From the NCBI GenBank assembly GCA_025928935.1, contig JAICNB010000005.1, forward strand, positions 1-64,000: a stretch of 64,000 nt of DNA, in the 5' to 3' direction. This DNA comes from Acidimicrobiia bacterium (GTDB lineage: Bacteria; Actinomycetota; Acidimicrobiia; Spongiisociales; ZC4RG35). The position numbers and the translations under genes were made by a program. Shown one piece after another: positions 17,249-27,488 of this stretch (positions are counted from its first letter, which is position 1; each line of letters opens with the position of its first letter). The notes under the pieces were generated by a model. It was not told the DNA's origin. It searched no databases and saw only the letters and a list, made by a program, of their open reading frames with translations.

Positions 17249-17557
17249 ATGGTCAAGTTCTATGCGATCGCTCTCGCCCTGGGAGTGATCGGCCTCATCG
17301 TCGTCATCCTCGGCGGGACTCTCGCCGAGAACGTGGGCAGGGAGGATCGGGACCCGGGACGCCGGATCGGCCCATCGGGGCGGGCAGCGATCGGTGGACT
17401 GGTCGGGTTCGGCATGGCGGGGCTGTCCGCCGAGTTCTCCACACTCGACCTCGATTGGCCCGCCGCCCTCGGTGTCGCCGTCGTCGGGGCCGCGGTTGGC
17501 TCACTATGGGTGTGGTACTCCTCCCGCGAGCAGGACTCAGATGCTGGTCCTGTCTGA
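17249..17557 (+). CDS. Small membrane protein, unknown function
   Basis: 102 aa, hydrophobic segments; overlaps start of next gene. Confidence 0.5.
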   Translation: MVKFYAIALALGVIGLIVVILGGTLAENVGREDRDPGRRIGPSGRAAIGGLVGFGMAGLSAEFSTLDLDWPAALGVAVVGAAVGSLWVWYSSREQDSDAGPV

Positions 17558-18329
17558 CATCCACTTCGCCCTGGAGCCATTGCGCCGGGTCGTGGCAAGC
17601 GGAGAGACGCTGGTGATACTCGGCGATCTGGTCAATCTCACCGACTACAGGACAGGGGAGGGGGCGGTGGCGGACGTCCTGGGGATGGAGTTCGCCCGCG
17701 CCTCGGCTTCGGCGCGCGGGTCGGGTGACTACCAGCGGATGAGGGGCCTGTGGCTGGAGACGGTCGGTGACCGCGTCGATGAGGTGAGGCAGGCGATCGG
17801 CGACGCGATCGGCGCCCAATACGCCCGGGTGTCGGAGGCGCTCCAGGGGGGGCACGGATTCGTCATTCACGGGAACGTCGATCGCCCCCGGTTGCTGGCC
17901 GATGCGCTGCCCGAGGGCTTCGAATACGTTCACGGCCAAGCAAGGGATATAGATGGCGTCCGCTTCGGGTTCGTCGGTGGTGGGGCGGCTACCCCGCTCC
18001 AGGCGGAGGGTGAGGTGTCCGACGAGGCCATGACCGAGCTCCTCACCGGTCTCGGCGAGGTCGATGTTCTATGCACCCACGTCGCGCCTGCCGTCGACTC
18101 ACTCCAGACAGACGTGATCACCGGACGAGCGGAGCGTGGCTCGGCGCCGGTCTTCGACTTCATCCAGTCGAACCGCCCGCGCCTCCATCTGTTCGGCGAC
18201 GTCCACCAGCCTCAGGCGAGCAGTTGGCGAATCGGGCCGACCAGATGCCGGAACGTCGGTTATTTCCGCGCCACCGGGCGTCCCCTACGTCTTCACCCGG
18301 CCGATCTCGGAAAGACGGCAGACGGCTAA
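17541..18329 (+). CDS. Metallophosphoesterase
   Basis: MLVLSDIHFALEP, VILGDLVNLTDY, VIHGNVDRPRL, LCTHVAP, LHLFGDVHQPQ. Confidence 0.85.
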   Translation: MLVLSDIHFALEPLRRVVASGETLVILGDLVNLTDYRTGEGAVADVLGMEFARASASARGSGDYQRMRGLWLETVGDRVDEVRQAIGDAIGAQYARVSEALQGGHGFVIHGNVDRPRLLADALPEGFEYVHGQARDIDGVRFGFVGGGAATPLQAEGEVSDEAMTELLTGLGEVDVLCTHVAPAVDSLQTDVITGRAERGSAPVFDFIQSNRPRLHLFGDVHQPQASSWRIGPTRCRNVGYFRATGRPLRLHPADLGKTADG

Positions 18330-18346
18330 TCTCGCGTCGCCGGCCC

Positions 18347-18787
18347 ATGACCGAAGGAACCTTCCAAACCCTGGAGATCGACGCCCCTGCCGAGGCCCTG
18401 TACGACGTGGCCGCCGACATCGGCTCCTACCCCGAGTGGGCGACCGGGGTCAAGGAAGTCCAGGTTCTGGACACCACACCCGAAGGAATGGTCCATCGCG
18501 CCCGCTTCGTCCTGGAAGGGTTCGTCAAGGAGATCGAATACGTCCTCCGCTATACACACGACCGCCCCAACATGCTGAGCTGGGTCGCAGAAGAGGACTC
18601 CAAGGATGTGAGGATGCTGGAGGGCTCGTACACCTTCAACCCGGTCGATGGCGCGACCGAAGTCGTCTATGCCCTGACCGTGGAGCCCAACTTCACCATG
18701 CCCGGGTTCATCCGTCGCCAGGCGGAGAAGCAGATCGTGACAACGGCGCTGCGTGGCCTCCGCAAGAGGGTGACTGGACGTCCGTGA
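18347..18787 (+). CDS. SRPBCC (START/polyketide cyclase-like) family protein
   Basis: TLEIDAPAEALYDVAADIGSYPEWATGVKEVQVL. Confidence 0.8.
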   Translation: MTEGTFQTLEIDAPAEALYDVAADIGSYPEWATGVKEVQVLDTTPEGMVHRARFVLEGFVKEIEYVLRYTHDRPNMLSWVAEEDSKDVRMLEGSYTFNPVDGATEVVYALTVEPNFTMPGFIRRQAEKQIVTTALRGLRKRVTGRP

Positions 18788-18788
18788 G

Positions 18789-19967
18789 ATGAGGATCGTC
18801 CTCGTCACCGGTAAGGGAGGCGTGGGTAAGACCACTGTGGCGGCCTGCACCGCGCTGAGGGCGGCTGATGCCGGACATCGCACCCTGGTCACGTCCACCG
18901 ACCCCGCCCACTCCCTGGCCGATGCCATCGGGATCGGCCTCGGATCCGATCCCGGTCGGGTCGTCGAGCACCTGGACGGGCAACAGATCGACACCCAGCG
19001 TCAGCTCGACCGTTACTGGGGTTCGATTCGTCGGCAACTCATGGATGTCCTCGATTGGGGTGGGGCCGGTGGGATCGAGGCCGAGGAGTTCCTCGTCTTT
19101 CCCGGGATGGACGAGCTATTCGCCCTTCTCGAGGTGAATCGCCACGCCCGCTCGGGGGCTTACGACGTGATCGTCGTCGACTGTGCCCCGACTGCGGAAA
19201 CCCTCCGTCTTCTCTCGCTGCCGGAGGTGCTCAGCTGGTACTTCGAGAAGGTGCTACCCACCGAGCGACGTCTCATGAAAGCGGCCCGCCCCATCCTCAG
19301 CCGGCTCACCGACCTCCCGTTGCCCCAGGACGAGGTCTTCACCACGGCCCAATCGGTCTTCGAGTCGATCGAAGGAGTCAAGGAGTTGATGTCGAACCCG
19401 TCGGTCACCTCGGCGAGGTTGGTTGTGAACCCGGAGAAGATGGTGATCGACGAGGCGAGGCGCACTTACAGCTATCTGGGGTTGTTCGGATACGGTGTCG
19501 ACGGTGTGGTCGTCAATCGCGTCCTTCCCGAAGAGGTGGCCGATCCCTACTTCGAGCGGTGGAGGGCGATCCAGAAGGGTCATCTCGACACTGTGGATGA
19601 CGCCTTTGCCGAAGTGCCTCGTCTCCGTCTCCGGCTGTTCGACGATGAGATGGTCGGGGTGGACCGTCTCCGGTTCATGGCGGACGAGCTCTATGGCGGG
19701 CTGGACCCGATCTTCGACTTCAAGGCCACGCACCCGTTCCGGGTCCTCGACGACGACGGGGGGGTGGCCATGGAGGTAGACATCCCGTTCGTGGACAAAT
19801 CCGACCTCGACGTCTACCGCCACGGACACGAGATCTACATCCAGGTCGGGCCCTACCGCCGGTCCTTCATCCTCCCAGACGCCCTCCATCGCCGGGAGGT
19901 GACCCGGGCCCGGCTCGACGGGGGCACCCTGCGAGTCTCGTTCTCCGACCCGGATGCCCGGTCATGA
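18789..19967 (+). CDS. ArsA/Get3-family ATPase with C-terminal Hsp20-like domain
   Basis: VTGKGGVGKTTVAACTALRAADAGHRTLVTSTDPAHSLAD; C-terminal FRVLDDDGGVAMEVDIPFVDKSDLDV... Confidence 0.88.
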   Translation: MRIVLVTGKGGVGKTTVAACTALRAADAGHRTLVTSTDPAHSLADAIGIGLGSDPGRVVEHLDGQQIDTQRQLDRYWGSIRRQLMDVLDWGGAGGIEAEEFLVFPGMDELFALLEVNRHARSGAYDVIVVDCAPTAETLRLLSLPEVLSWYFEKVLPTERRLMKAARPILSRLTDLPLPQDEVFTTAQSVFESIEGVKELMSNPSVTSARLVVNPEKMVIDEARRTYSYLGLFGYGVDGVVVNRVLPEEVADPYFERWRAIQKGHLDTVDDAFAEVPRLRLRLFDDEMVGVDRLRFMADELYGGLDPIFDFKATHPFRVLDDDGGVAMEVDIPFVDKSDLDVYRHGHEIYIQVGPYRRSFILPDALHRREVTRARLDGGTLRVSFSDPDARS

Positions 19968-20155
19968 GGGAGCAATCCGACGCCATGCGAGCTCTGGGCC
20001 GGGCCGGACGCCGGGCCGGGTATCACCTCATCCAGGCCGTCATCGAGGGACTGAAAGCGGTCGAGGCGGTCTTCGAGGAGATGAGCCGGATCGGCGACAA
20101 GGACGAGCCCGAGACCCGTGACGATGGCCCCCGAACCAAGATCGAGGTGGAATGA
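19964..20155 (+). CDS. Small conserved protein downstream of ArsA-like gene
   Basis: 63 aa; translationally coupled on both sides. Confidence 0.5.
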   Translation: MREQSDAMRALGRAGRRAGYHLIQAVIEGLKAVEAVFEEMSRIGDKDEPETRDDGPRTKIEVE

Positions 20156-20580
20156 CCCAAGAACCGAACACCGTCAAGCCGGACGACGTCCTGCCCCCGG
20201 AAGGAGTCTCGCTGCAGGGTCGCCAGCTGGTCAGAGACGCCGTGCTGATGCTGCCGAACCTGGTCAAGCTGGTTGGCCGGCTGCTCAGGGACCCTCGGGT
20301 GCCCCGTCGATCGAAGGTAGCCCTGGGCCTGGCCGCCGCCTATGTGGCAAGCCCGATCGACCTGGTGCCGGAGTTCATCCCGGTGATCGGTTGGGCCGAC
20401 GATGTGATCTTCATCCTCCTCGCCATCGATTCCCTGGTCGAGCGGGCAGGCCCGGAGGTGGTGCAGGAGCACTGGGATGGCCCCGGTGACCTCCTCGCCT
20501 TGATCAGGGAGGTGCTTGGTGTCGCCCGCAGCATCATTCCCAACAAGCTGACCAGGGCCCTGGACCGTATATCGGGATGA
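20152..20580 (+). CDS. DUF1232/YkvA family membrane protein
   Basis: PRRSKVALGLAAAYVASPIDLVPEFIPVIGWADDVIFILLAI. Confidence 0.85.
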   Translation: MTQEPNTVKPDDVLPPEGVSLQGRQLVRDAVLMLPNLVKLVGRLLRDPRVPRRSKVALGLAAAYVASPIDLVPEFIPVIGWADDVIFILLAIDSLVERAGPEVVQEHWDGPGDLLALIREVLGVARSIIPNKLTRALDRISG

Positions 20581-20667
20581 GCTCTCGGTCTTGAGTTCTG
20601 GGTTTCGGGAGCGGACCTCCCTACCGTTTCCCCCGCAACCGACAACCCCCAACCCACGACCCATGCC

Positions 20668-21840
20668 ATGAACTTCCGCCGGATCGGCTCGCTGCCCCCA
20701 TACGCCTTCGCCGAAGTCAATCGTCTCAAGACCGAGGCCAGGCAGGCCGGGGTCGACGTGATCGACCTCGGCTTTGGCAATCCCGACATCCCGTCGCCAC
20801 AGGTGGCGGTCGAGACGTTGGTCGATGCGGCCCGACAACCCGCAAATCATCGCTATTCGGCATCACGGGGTATCGACGACCTGCGCCGGGCACTGGCCGG
20901 GCGATACCGGCGACGGTTTGGTGTGGATCTCGATCCAGAGACCGAGGTGATCTCGACGATCGGGTCCAAAGAGGGGCTGTCACACCTGATGTGGGCTCTG
21001 CTCCAACCCGGTGACGCCGCCATCGTCCCCGACCCTTCGTACCCGATTCACATCTACGCCCCGGTCATCGCCGGAGCCGAGGTGCGGACAGCGCCCATCG
21101 GCTCGGAGGCGGACTACTTCGAGGTGGTTCAGCGGATGTTCCATGACTCTTGGCCGCGGCCTCGGGTCATCATCGTCAGCTTCCCGCACAATCCCACCGC
21201 GCACACCGTAGACCTGGGCTTCTTCGAGCGGCTCGTCGAACTGGCGCGGTCGAACGAAGTGGTCCTGGTCCACGACTTCGCCTATGCCGATCTCGGGTTC
21301 GACGGCTATCGCCCACCCTCGGTGCTGGAAGTGCCGGGAGCCAAGGACGTCGCGGTGGAGATCTACTCGATGACCAAGGGGCACTCGATGGCCGGTTGGC
21401 GAGTGGGCTTCATGGCAGGCAACGCCGAGGTGGTGGCCGCCCTGGCCAAGCTGAAGAGCTATCTCGACTACGGCACCTTTCAGCCGATCCAGATCGCGGC
21501 GGCCGCCGCCCTGGACCAAGGAGATGAGTTCGTCGACGACGTCAACCACGTCTATCAGGAGCGGCGCGACGTCCTGGTCGACGGTCTGGCCGAGCTCGAC
21601 TGGAAGATGGAGCGACCCAGAGGCACCATGTTCGTCTGGGCCCCGATCCCCGTTCCCTACGAGGAGATGAGCTCCACCGATTTCTCGATCCACCTGCTCG
21701 AGTCGGCCGGCGTGGCCATCAGCCCCGGAGTCGGCTTCGGCCCGAGGGGCGAGGGGTTCGTCCGATTCGCCCTGGTCGAGGAGGCAAGCAGGATCGAAGA
21801 GGCGGTGGCCCGGATCGGGCAAGCGCTCGACCGTCTGTAG
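20668..21840 (+). CDS. PLP-dependent class I/II aminotransferase (AlaC/LL-DAP aminotransferase-like)
   Basis: DLGFGNPDIPSP, EGLSHLMWALLQPGD, FPHNPTAHT, YSMTKGHSMAGWRVGF. Confidence 0.9.
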   Translation: MNFRRIGSLPPYAFAEVNRLKTEARQAGVDVIDLGFGNPDIPSPQVAVETLVDAARQPANHRYSASRGIDDLRRALAGRYRRRFGVDLDPETEVISTIGSKEGLSHLMWALLQPGDAAIVPDPSYPIHIYAPVIAGAEVRTAPIGSEADYFEVVQRMFHDSWPRPRVIIVSFPHNPTAHTVDLGFFERLVELARSNEVVLVHDFAYADLGFDGYRPPSVLEVPGAKDVAVEIYSMTKGHSMAGWRVGFMAGNAEVVAALAKLKSYLDYGTFQPIQIAAAAALDQGDEFVDDVNHVYQERRDVLVDGLAELDWKMERPRGTMFVWAPIPVPYEEMSSTDFSIHLLESAGVAISPGVGFGPRGEGFVRFALVEEASRIEEAVARIGQALDRL

Positions 21841-21849
21841 CCTGGGCCG

Positions 21850-22875
21850 ATGCCCTTCTCAGACGGGACAGCCGACTTTCGCTCGGACACGGTCACCCGG
21901 CCCACCCGGGAGATGCTGGAGGCTATGGCCTCCGCCCCTGTCGGTGATGACGTCTACTCGGACGATCCGACCGTCAACCTCCTCGAGGAGGAATCGGCCG
22001 CCGTCACCGGCAAGGAGGCCGGGATGTACGTCCCCACCGGGACGATGGGCAACCAGCTGTCGATCATGGCGCAGACCCATCCCGGTGAGGAGGTCCTGGC
22101 CCACGAGGGCAGTCACGTCCGCAGCATCGAGGCCGGGGCCCCACAGGCGCTGTCCGGTGTCGGCTTCCGCACCGTGAGCGGTGACGGTGGGCGCATCGAG
22201 CCCGAGGACGTCGAGCGAGCGATGGACCTCTCGGGTTTCTTCCCACGAATTGGGCTGATGGTCTGGGAGAACACCCACAACCTCTCCGGAGGAAGGGTCA
22301 TCCCGATCGATGTGATGGAGAAGACCTCCGAGGTGGCCCGTGCCCACGGTCTCAGCATCCACGTCGACGGGGCCAGGATCTTCAACGCCGTTGCCGCCAG
22401 TGGCGTCCCGGCCGATCGATATGGGGCGGTGGCCGACACGATTCAGTTCTGCTTCTCGAAGGGCCTGGGCGCACCGGTCGGGTCGATCGTCTGTGGGCCT
22501 GCCGAGCTCATCCGCGAGCTGCGCTATCTGCGCAAGCGTCTGGGAGGGGGGATGCGCCAGGCCGGGGTGATCGCAGCCGCAGCCAGGGTGGCCCTGGCGG
22601 GGCGTGATCGCCTGATCGAGGACCATGCCCTGGCCCGTCATCTCGGGGACGCCATCGCCGATCGCTACCCGGGCTCACTCGACGGCTCGCAGGTCGAGAC
22701 AAACATGGTGAGGCTCGACTTCGCCGCACTGGGGATCGACTGGCCCGAGATGAAAGAGCGATTGGACGGGGCCGGGATCAAGGTCAATCCCCCGATTGGC
22801 GGTGCCTGGCGCATCGTCACCCATCGTGACGTCGACGCGAGCGATGTCGAGCGTCTGCTCGGTGTGCTCCCGTAA
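21850..22875 (+). CDS. Threonine aldolase family protein
   Basis: DFRSDTVTRPTREMLEAM, GDDVYSDDPTVNLLEE, HVDGARIFNA, FCFSKGLGAPVGS. Confidence 0.88.
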   Translation: MPFSDGTADFRSDTVTRPTREMLEAMASAPVGDDVYSDDPTVNLLEEESAAVTGKEAGMYVPTGTMGNQLSIMAQTHPGEEVLAHEGSHVRSIEAGAPQALSGVGFRTVSGDGGRIEPEDVERAMDLSGFFPRIGLMVWENTHNLSGGRVIPIDVMEKTSEVARAHGLSIHVDGARIFNAVAASGVPADRYGAVADTIQFCFSKGLGAPVGSIVCGPAELIRELRYLRKRLGGGMRQAGVIAAAARVALAGRDRLIEDHALARHLGDAIADRYPGSLDGSQVETNMVRLDFAALGIDWPEMKERLDGAGIKVNPPIGGAWRIVTHRDVDASDVERLLGVLP

Positions 22876-22905
22876 CCGCACGACGGCAGGCCGAGTCGGA
22901 TACGG

Positions 22906-23847
22906 GTGAGTGTCGCAATCCTCTTCCCCGGTCAGGGGAGCCAGTCCGTGGGCATGGGGGCGGACCTCTTCGAAGCAAGGGACGATCTGCTCGGTGACAG
23001 AGCCGACGAGATCCTCGGCTTCTCTCTTCGCAAGCTTTGTCTCGACGGCCCGGAGGAGGACCTGACCAGGACCGAGCACGCCCAGCCCGCCCTCTTCGCC
23101 CTGTCCTACGCCCTCTGGGAGATGGCCCGCCGGGAGGGGGCGCTGGTTGCCCACGGCGCGGCCGGGCACTCACTCGGCGAGTACACCGCCCTTGCCGCCG
23201 CCGGTGTGTTCGACTTCGACTCGGGTCTGGCACTGGTCGCATCCCGTGGCCGGGCCATGGGCCGCGCCGCCGAGTTGGAGGCCTCGGGCATGGCTGCCCT
23301 CCTCGGAGCGGACCGCGACATGGCTGAGGAGGCGAGCAGTGCACGCCGGGAGCTCGGGGGCAGGCTGCAAGTGGCCAATGTCAATGCCCCGGGGCAGGTG
23401 GTGGTCGCCGGGGGAAGGGACGATCTGTCCTGGCTGGAAGCCAACGCCTCGGAATTCGGGATCAGACGTGTGGTGCCATTGAACGTGGCCGGCGCCTTCC
23501 ACAGCTCTTTCATGGCCCCGGCCCAGTCCGACCTGACCGCGGCCTTGAACGAGACGACACTGGCCGACCCACTGTTCCCGGTCTGGTCGAACACGACGGC
23601 AAGACCCCACCGACCCGGCCAGATCGGCCCGATCCTGACCCGTCAGCTGGTCGAGCCGGTCCTCTTCTCCGATTCCCTGCTCGACATGGCTGCTGCCGGA
23701 ATCGACACCTTCGTGCACGTCGGTCCCGGTGACGTCACTGCGGGACTCGCCCAGAGGACCATGGGCGAAGCGACGGTGCTGGCCATCTCGGGGATCGATG
23801 ACATCGGGTCCGCGGTCGAAGCCGTCGTTAGCATTGACCAACCCTGA
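22906..23847 (+). CDS. fabD: Malonyl-CoA:ACP transacylase
   Basis: ILFPGQGSQSVGMGADLF, AAGHSLGEYTALAAAG. Confidence 0.92.
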   Translation: MSVAILFPGQGSQSVGMGADLFEARDDLLGDRADEILGFSLRKLCLDGPEEDLTRTEHAQPALFALSYALWEMARREGALVAHGAAGHSLGEYTALAAAGVFDFDSGLALVASRGRAMGRAAELEASGMAALLGADRDMAEEASSARRELGGRLQVANVNAPGQVVVAGGRDDLSWLEANASEFGIRRVVPLNVAGAFHSSFMAPAQSDLTAALNETTLADPLFPVWSNTTARPHRPGQIGPILTRQLVEPVLFSDSLLDMAAAGIDTFVHVGPGDVTAGLAQRTMGEATVLAISGIDDIGSAVEAVVSIDQP

Positions 23848-23857
23848 GGAGACCACA

Positions 23858-24943
23858 ATGCGGAACGCCGAGATAACCGGGTGGGGTAAGTGCATGCCCC
23901 CCAACGTCCTCACCAACCACGATCTCGAGCAACTGGTGGACACCTCCGACGAGTGGATCACGACCAGGACCGGCATCAAGGAGCGCCGCATCAGCCACGT
24001 CGAGGCCTCGGAGCTGGCTGCGGTGGCCGGTCTCCGGGCCCTCGCCGCGGCGGGCAAGAGCGTCAACGACGTCGATCTCCTCCTGGTTGCGACCTGCTCT
24101 GGTGACTCCATCATCCCCTCGACCGCCTCTGTGGTCCAGAGACACATGGAGGCATGGAACGCTGCCGCGTTGGACCTGAATGCCGCCTGCTCGGGATTCG
24201 TCTACGGACTCGTTGTGGGGACAAACATGATCCGGGGTGGGACCAACAACACCGTGCTCCTGATCGGGACCGAGAAGCTCCACTTCGTGACCGACTTCAC
24301 CGACCGGACAACGTGTGTGCTCTTCGGAGACGGGGCGGGGGCGGTGGTCCTGGAGCCGACGGAGGACGCGATCGGCCTTCTCTCCTCGGAGTTGGGCATG
24401 GACGGGTCGGTAGGCCACATCCTCGGCGTGCCCCGGGACGGAACCGCCGGCGACCCGGGCCCGATCGATCCCAGGGCCTCCGCGATCGGCATGGAGGGGC
24501 CCGATTTGTTCCGGCGAGCCGTGACGACCATGGGTGACTCGGCGGCCCGTGCCGTCAAGGACGCTGGTCTGTCGCTCGACGACATCGACCTGGTGATCCC
24601 TCATCAGGCAAATACGCGGATCATCGACGCCACCGCTCGCCGGCTCGGCGTGGACGAGAGCAGGGTCTTCGTCAACATCCATTCGTACGGGAACACTTCG
24701 GCGGCCACGATCCCCGTCGCGCTGACCGAAGCCCTGGAGCAAGGCCGGGTCCATCCCGGTGACAACATCGTGTTCACCGCGTTCGGCGGTGGACTCAGCT
24801 GGGGCTCGGCCGTCTACCGGTGGGGAGAACGGGTCGAGCCGCTGGAGGTGAGCGATGCCGAGCTTCCCCCACCAGATCGCACCACGATGGAGCTGTTGCA
24901 GGCCAACTTCGACTTCTTCGGCCTTCCCGAAAAGCTCACGTGA
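23858..24943 (+). CDS. fabH: 3-oxoacyl-ACP synthase III
   Basis: TSDEWITTRTGIKERR, LNAACSGFVYGL, VIPHQANTRI, YGNTSAATIP. Confidence 0.93.
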   Translation: MRNAEITGWGKCMPPNVLTNHDLEQLVDTSDEWITTRTGIKERRISHVEASELAAVAGLRALAAAGKSVNDVDLLLVATCSGDSIIPSTASVVQRHMEAWNAAALDLNAACSGFVYGLVVGTNMIRGGTNNTVLLIGTEKLHFVTDFTDRTTCVLFGDGAGAVVLEPTEDAIGLLSSELGMDGSVGHILGVPRDGTAGDPGPIDPRASAIGMEGPDLFRRAVTTMGDSAARAVKDAGLSLDDIDLVIPHQANTRIIDATARRLGVDESRVFVNIHSYGNTSAATIPVALTEALEQGRVHPGDNIVFTAFGGGLSWGSAVYRWGERVEPLEVSDAELPPPDRTTMELLQANFDFFGLPEKLT

Positions 24944-25689
24944 GTGAAGACCCCCACGGGAGGGTCGCCTTGGTCACCGGCGGTTCCAGGGGGATCGGCC
25001 GGGCCATCGCCGTCCGTCTCGGCGCGTCCGGGCACGTGGTCGCCGTCAACTACTCGACCAACGCGGGAGCGGCAGGCGAGGCTGTCCAGATGATCGAAGA
25101 CGGGGGGGGAAGAGCGAAGGCATATCGAGCGGATGTGTCCGACGCGGCGCAGGTCGAGGCCATGTTCGACTCGATCGGGAGTGACCTCGGGCCGGTCGCG
25201 GTGCTGGTGAACAACGCCGGGATCACCAGGGACATGCTGCTGCTGCGGATGAGCGAGGAGGACTTCGATCGGGTCCTCGCCACCAACCTACGATCGACGT
25301 ATCTCTGCACCAAGCTCGCCCTCCGCTCGATGATCAGGGCGCGTTGGGGCAGGGTCGTGTCCATCGCTTCGGTGGCCGGAATCACCGGCAATGCCGGACA
25401 GTCGAACTATGCCGCCTCCAAGGCCGGGATGATCGGGTTCTCTAAGGCCGTGGCCAAAGAGGTCGGATCCCGCGGCATCACCGTCAACGTGGTCGCCCCG
25501 GGCTTCATCACCACGGAGCTGACCGAAGATCTCAGCGACGCGGTCAAGCAGGAAGCAGTGGGTCGCATCTCTGCAGGGCGCTTTGGGGTGGCTGACGAAG
25601 TTGCTGCGGCCGTCGAATTCCTGGTCTCCGACGCTGCCTCGTACGTTTCGGGCCACGTCCTGGCCGTGGACGGCGGTCTCGCCTTGTAA
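24940..25689 (+). CDS. fabG: 3-oxoacyl-ACP reductase
   Basis: ALVTGGSRGIGRAIA, NNAGITRDMLL, SNYAASKAGMIGFSKA; GTG start overlapping fabH stop. Confidence 0.9.
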   Translation: MSEDPHGRVALVTGGSRGIGRAIAVRLGASGHVVAVNYSTNAGAAGEAVQMIEDGGGRAKAYRADVSDAAQVEAMFDSIGSDLGPVAVLVNNAGITRDMLLLRMSEEDFDRVLATNLRSTYLCTKLALRSMIRARWGRVVSIASVAGITGNAGQSNYAASKAGMIGFSKAVAKEVGSRGITVNVVAPGFITTELTEDLSDAVKQEAVGRISAGRFGVADEVAAAVEFLVSDAASYVSGHVLAVDGGLAL

Positions 25690-25723
25690 CTTTCCGCCCG
25701 CCAAGACAAGAAGGAGGAACAAA

Positions 25724-25969
25724 ATGGACAGAAGCGAAGTATCCAACCGACTCGGCGAGGTGCTCGTATCCGAGCTTGGGCTCGATGCGTCGAAGATCAC
25801 CGAGGAAGCCCATTTCGAGGAAGACCTCGACGTGGACAGTCTCGGGGTTGTGGAGCTGTTGATGGCACTCGAGGACGAGTTCGGAGTGAAGATCCCCGAT
25901 GAGGAGGCGGAGTCGATCATGACGGTCGGCCAGGCCATCGACGTCGTCCACGGAAAGCTCGGGGGCTGA
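25724..25969 (+). CDS. acpP: Acyl carrier protein
   Basis: FEEDLDVDSLGVVELLMALEDEFGVKIPDEEAESIMTVGQAIDVV; AAGGAGG RBS. Confidence 0.95.
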   Translation: MDRSEVSNRLGEVLVSELGLDASKITEEAHFEEDLDVDSLGVVELLMALEDEFGVKIPDEEAESIMTVGQAIDVVHGKLGG

Positions 25970-25974
25970 TCTCG

Positions 25975-27225
25975 ATGGCACCGGATCGACGGCGGGTCGC
26001 CGTCACCGGGCTCGGGGCGGTGACGCCCCTCGGCGAGGATGCCGGCTCGACATGGGAAGGGATGCTGGCCGGCCGATCGGGGGTCGGGCCCATCACACAG
26101 TTCGACGCCGACGGTTATCGCACGACCATCGCTGCCGAGGTGAGCGGTTGGGAGCCCGAGAAGCACTTCGACAAGAGAGAGGTCAGGCGGGTCGATCGCT
26201 TTGCCCAGTTCTTCCTGGTGGCAGTCCGACAAGCCATGGAGCAGGCCGGCATCTCGTACTCGGATGATGACCCGGCAGCGATCCGAGCCGGGGTCGTGGT
26301 CGGGGCCGGTTTTGGCGGCATGGGCTCCTTCATCGACGAGATCGTGACTTTGACCGAGCGCGGCCCGGATCGGGTGAGCCCCACGGGTGTGCCCAGGGTC
26401 ATCCCCAACATGGCTGCGGGTCTGGCCTCGATCGAGCACAACCTGCTCGGCCCGGTCAGCTGTGTGGTCACCGCCTGCTCGGCATCGGCCAACGCCATCG
26501 GCGATGGCGCCGAGCTGATCCGCCGCGGCGCGGCTGACGTCGTGATCGCCGGGGGATCGGAGGCGGCCATCACCACCTTCGGCATTGCCACTTTCGCCCA
26601 GGCGCGGGCTCTCTCCACGAGGAACGACGATCCGCGGGGAGCGTCCCGCCCGTTCGACGCCGATCGTGACGGTTTCGTCATGGGGGAAGGGGGCGCCGCC
26701 CTGGTCCTTGAGGACATGGAGCAGGCAACGGCACGGGGTGCCACCGTCCTGGCCGAGTTGACCGGGTACGGGATGTCGGCGGACGCCTACCACATCACAC
26801 TGCCCCGCCCCGGTGGGACGGGTGCGGCTCGGGCGATGGTCAACGCGGTCGAGGATGCCGGCCTCTCACCGTCGAGCATCGGCTACATCAATGCACACGG
26901 GACGTCCACCGAGGCCAACGACTCGACCGAGACTGCCGCCATCCGCATCGCGATGGGCGAGGCTGCCGACTCTGTCCCGGTCTCCTCGACCAAGTCCATG
27001 ACCGGGCACATCCTGGGGGGAGCGGGCGCAGTCGAGGCGATTGCCTGCATCCTGGCCCTGCGTGACCAGGTGCTCCCACCCACTATCAACCAGGAGACCC
27101 CCGACCCTGACTGCGACCTCGACTACGTGCCGAACGTGAAGCGCGAGGCGACTCTCGAGCATGCCATGTCGAACTCTTTCGGGTTCGGTGGGCACAACGT
27201 CTCGCTCGTCTTCAGCAAAGTCTGA
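25975..27225 (+). CDS. fabF: 3-oxoacyl-ACP synthase II
   Basis: VAVTGLGAVTPLGED, VVTACSASANAIGDG, INAHGTSTEANDSTET, NSFGFGGHN. Confidence 0.95.
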   Translation: MAPDRRRVAVTGLGAVTPLGEDAGSTWEGMLAGRSGVGPITQFDADGYRTTIAAEVSGWEPEKHFDKREVRRVDRFAQFFLVAVRQAMEQAGISYSDDDPAAIRAGVVVGAGFGGMGSFIDEIVTLTERGPDRVSPTGVPRVIPNMAAGLASIEHNLLGPVSCVVTACSASANAIGDGAELIRRGAADVVIAGGSEAAITTFGIATFAQARALSTRNDDPRGASRPFDADRDGFVMGEGGAALVLEDMEQATARGATVLAELTGYGMSADAYHITLPRPGGTGAARAMVNAVEDAGLSPSSIGYINAHGTSTEANDSTETAAIRIAMGEAADSVPVSSTKSMTGHILGGAGAVEAIACILALRDQVLPPTINQETPDPDCDLDYVPNVKREATLEHAMSNSFGFGGHNVSLVFSKV

Positions 27226-27233
27226 CGAGCGTT

Positions 27234-27488
27234 CTACGCCTTGCGTTGGTTTTCGCGCCACTCGGCGAGGGACCGGTAGACCAGGACAAGTACCAGGCTC
27301 GCCCCGATGGTGACTACGAGAAACGAGATGATCGCCACCAGGGCTGCCCACCCGAAGCAAGTCGTGAAGCCGCCGGCTCCATCGGGCTGACGACAGCTGA
27401 GATCGGTGACGATCCAGCCCAACACACCGGCGATGAGCCCCAGGGTCAGGGATGGGATGGCTATCCACGGGTTGGGCCGGCGTCTCAA
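27234..27488 (-). CDS. Small membrane protein, unknown function
   Basis: 84 aa, two hydrophobic segments; overlaps next upstream gene. Confidence 0.5.
   Translation of the reverse strand: MRRRPNPWIAIPSLTLGLIAGVLGWIVTDLSCRQPDGAGGFTTCFGWAALVAIISFLVVTIGASLVLVLVYRSLAEWRENQRKA

Noticed and set aside
25288-26793. 501-aa minus-strand ORF
   Set aside because: Antisense to fabG, acpP and fabF, which have clear family signatures.
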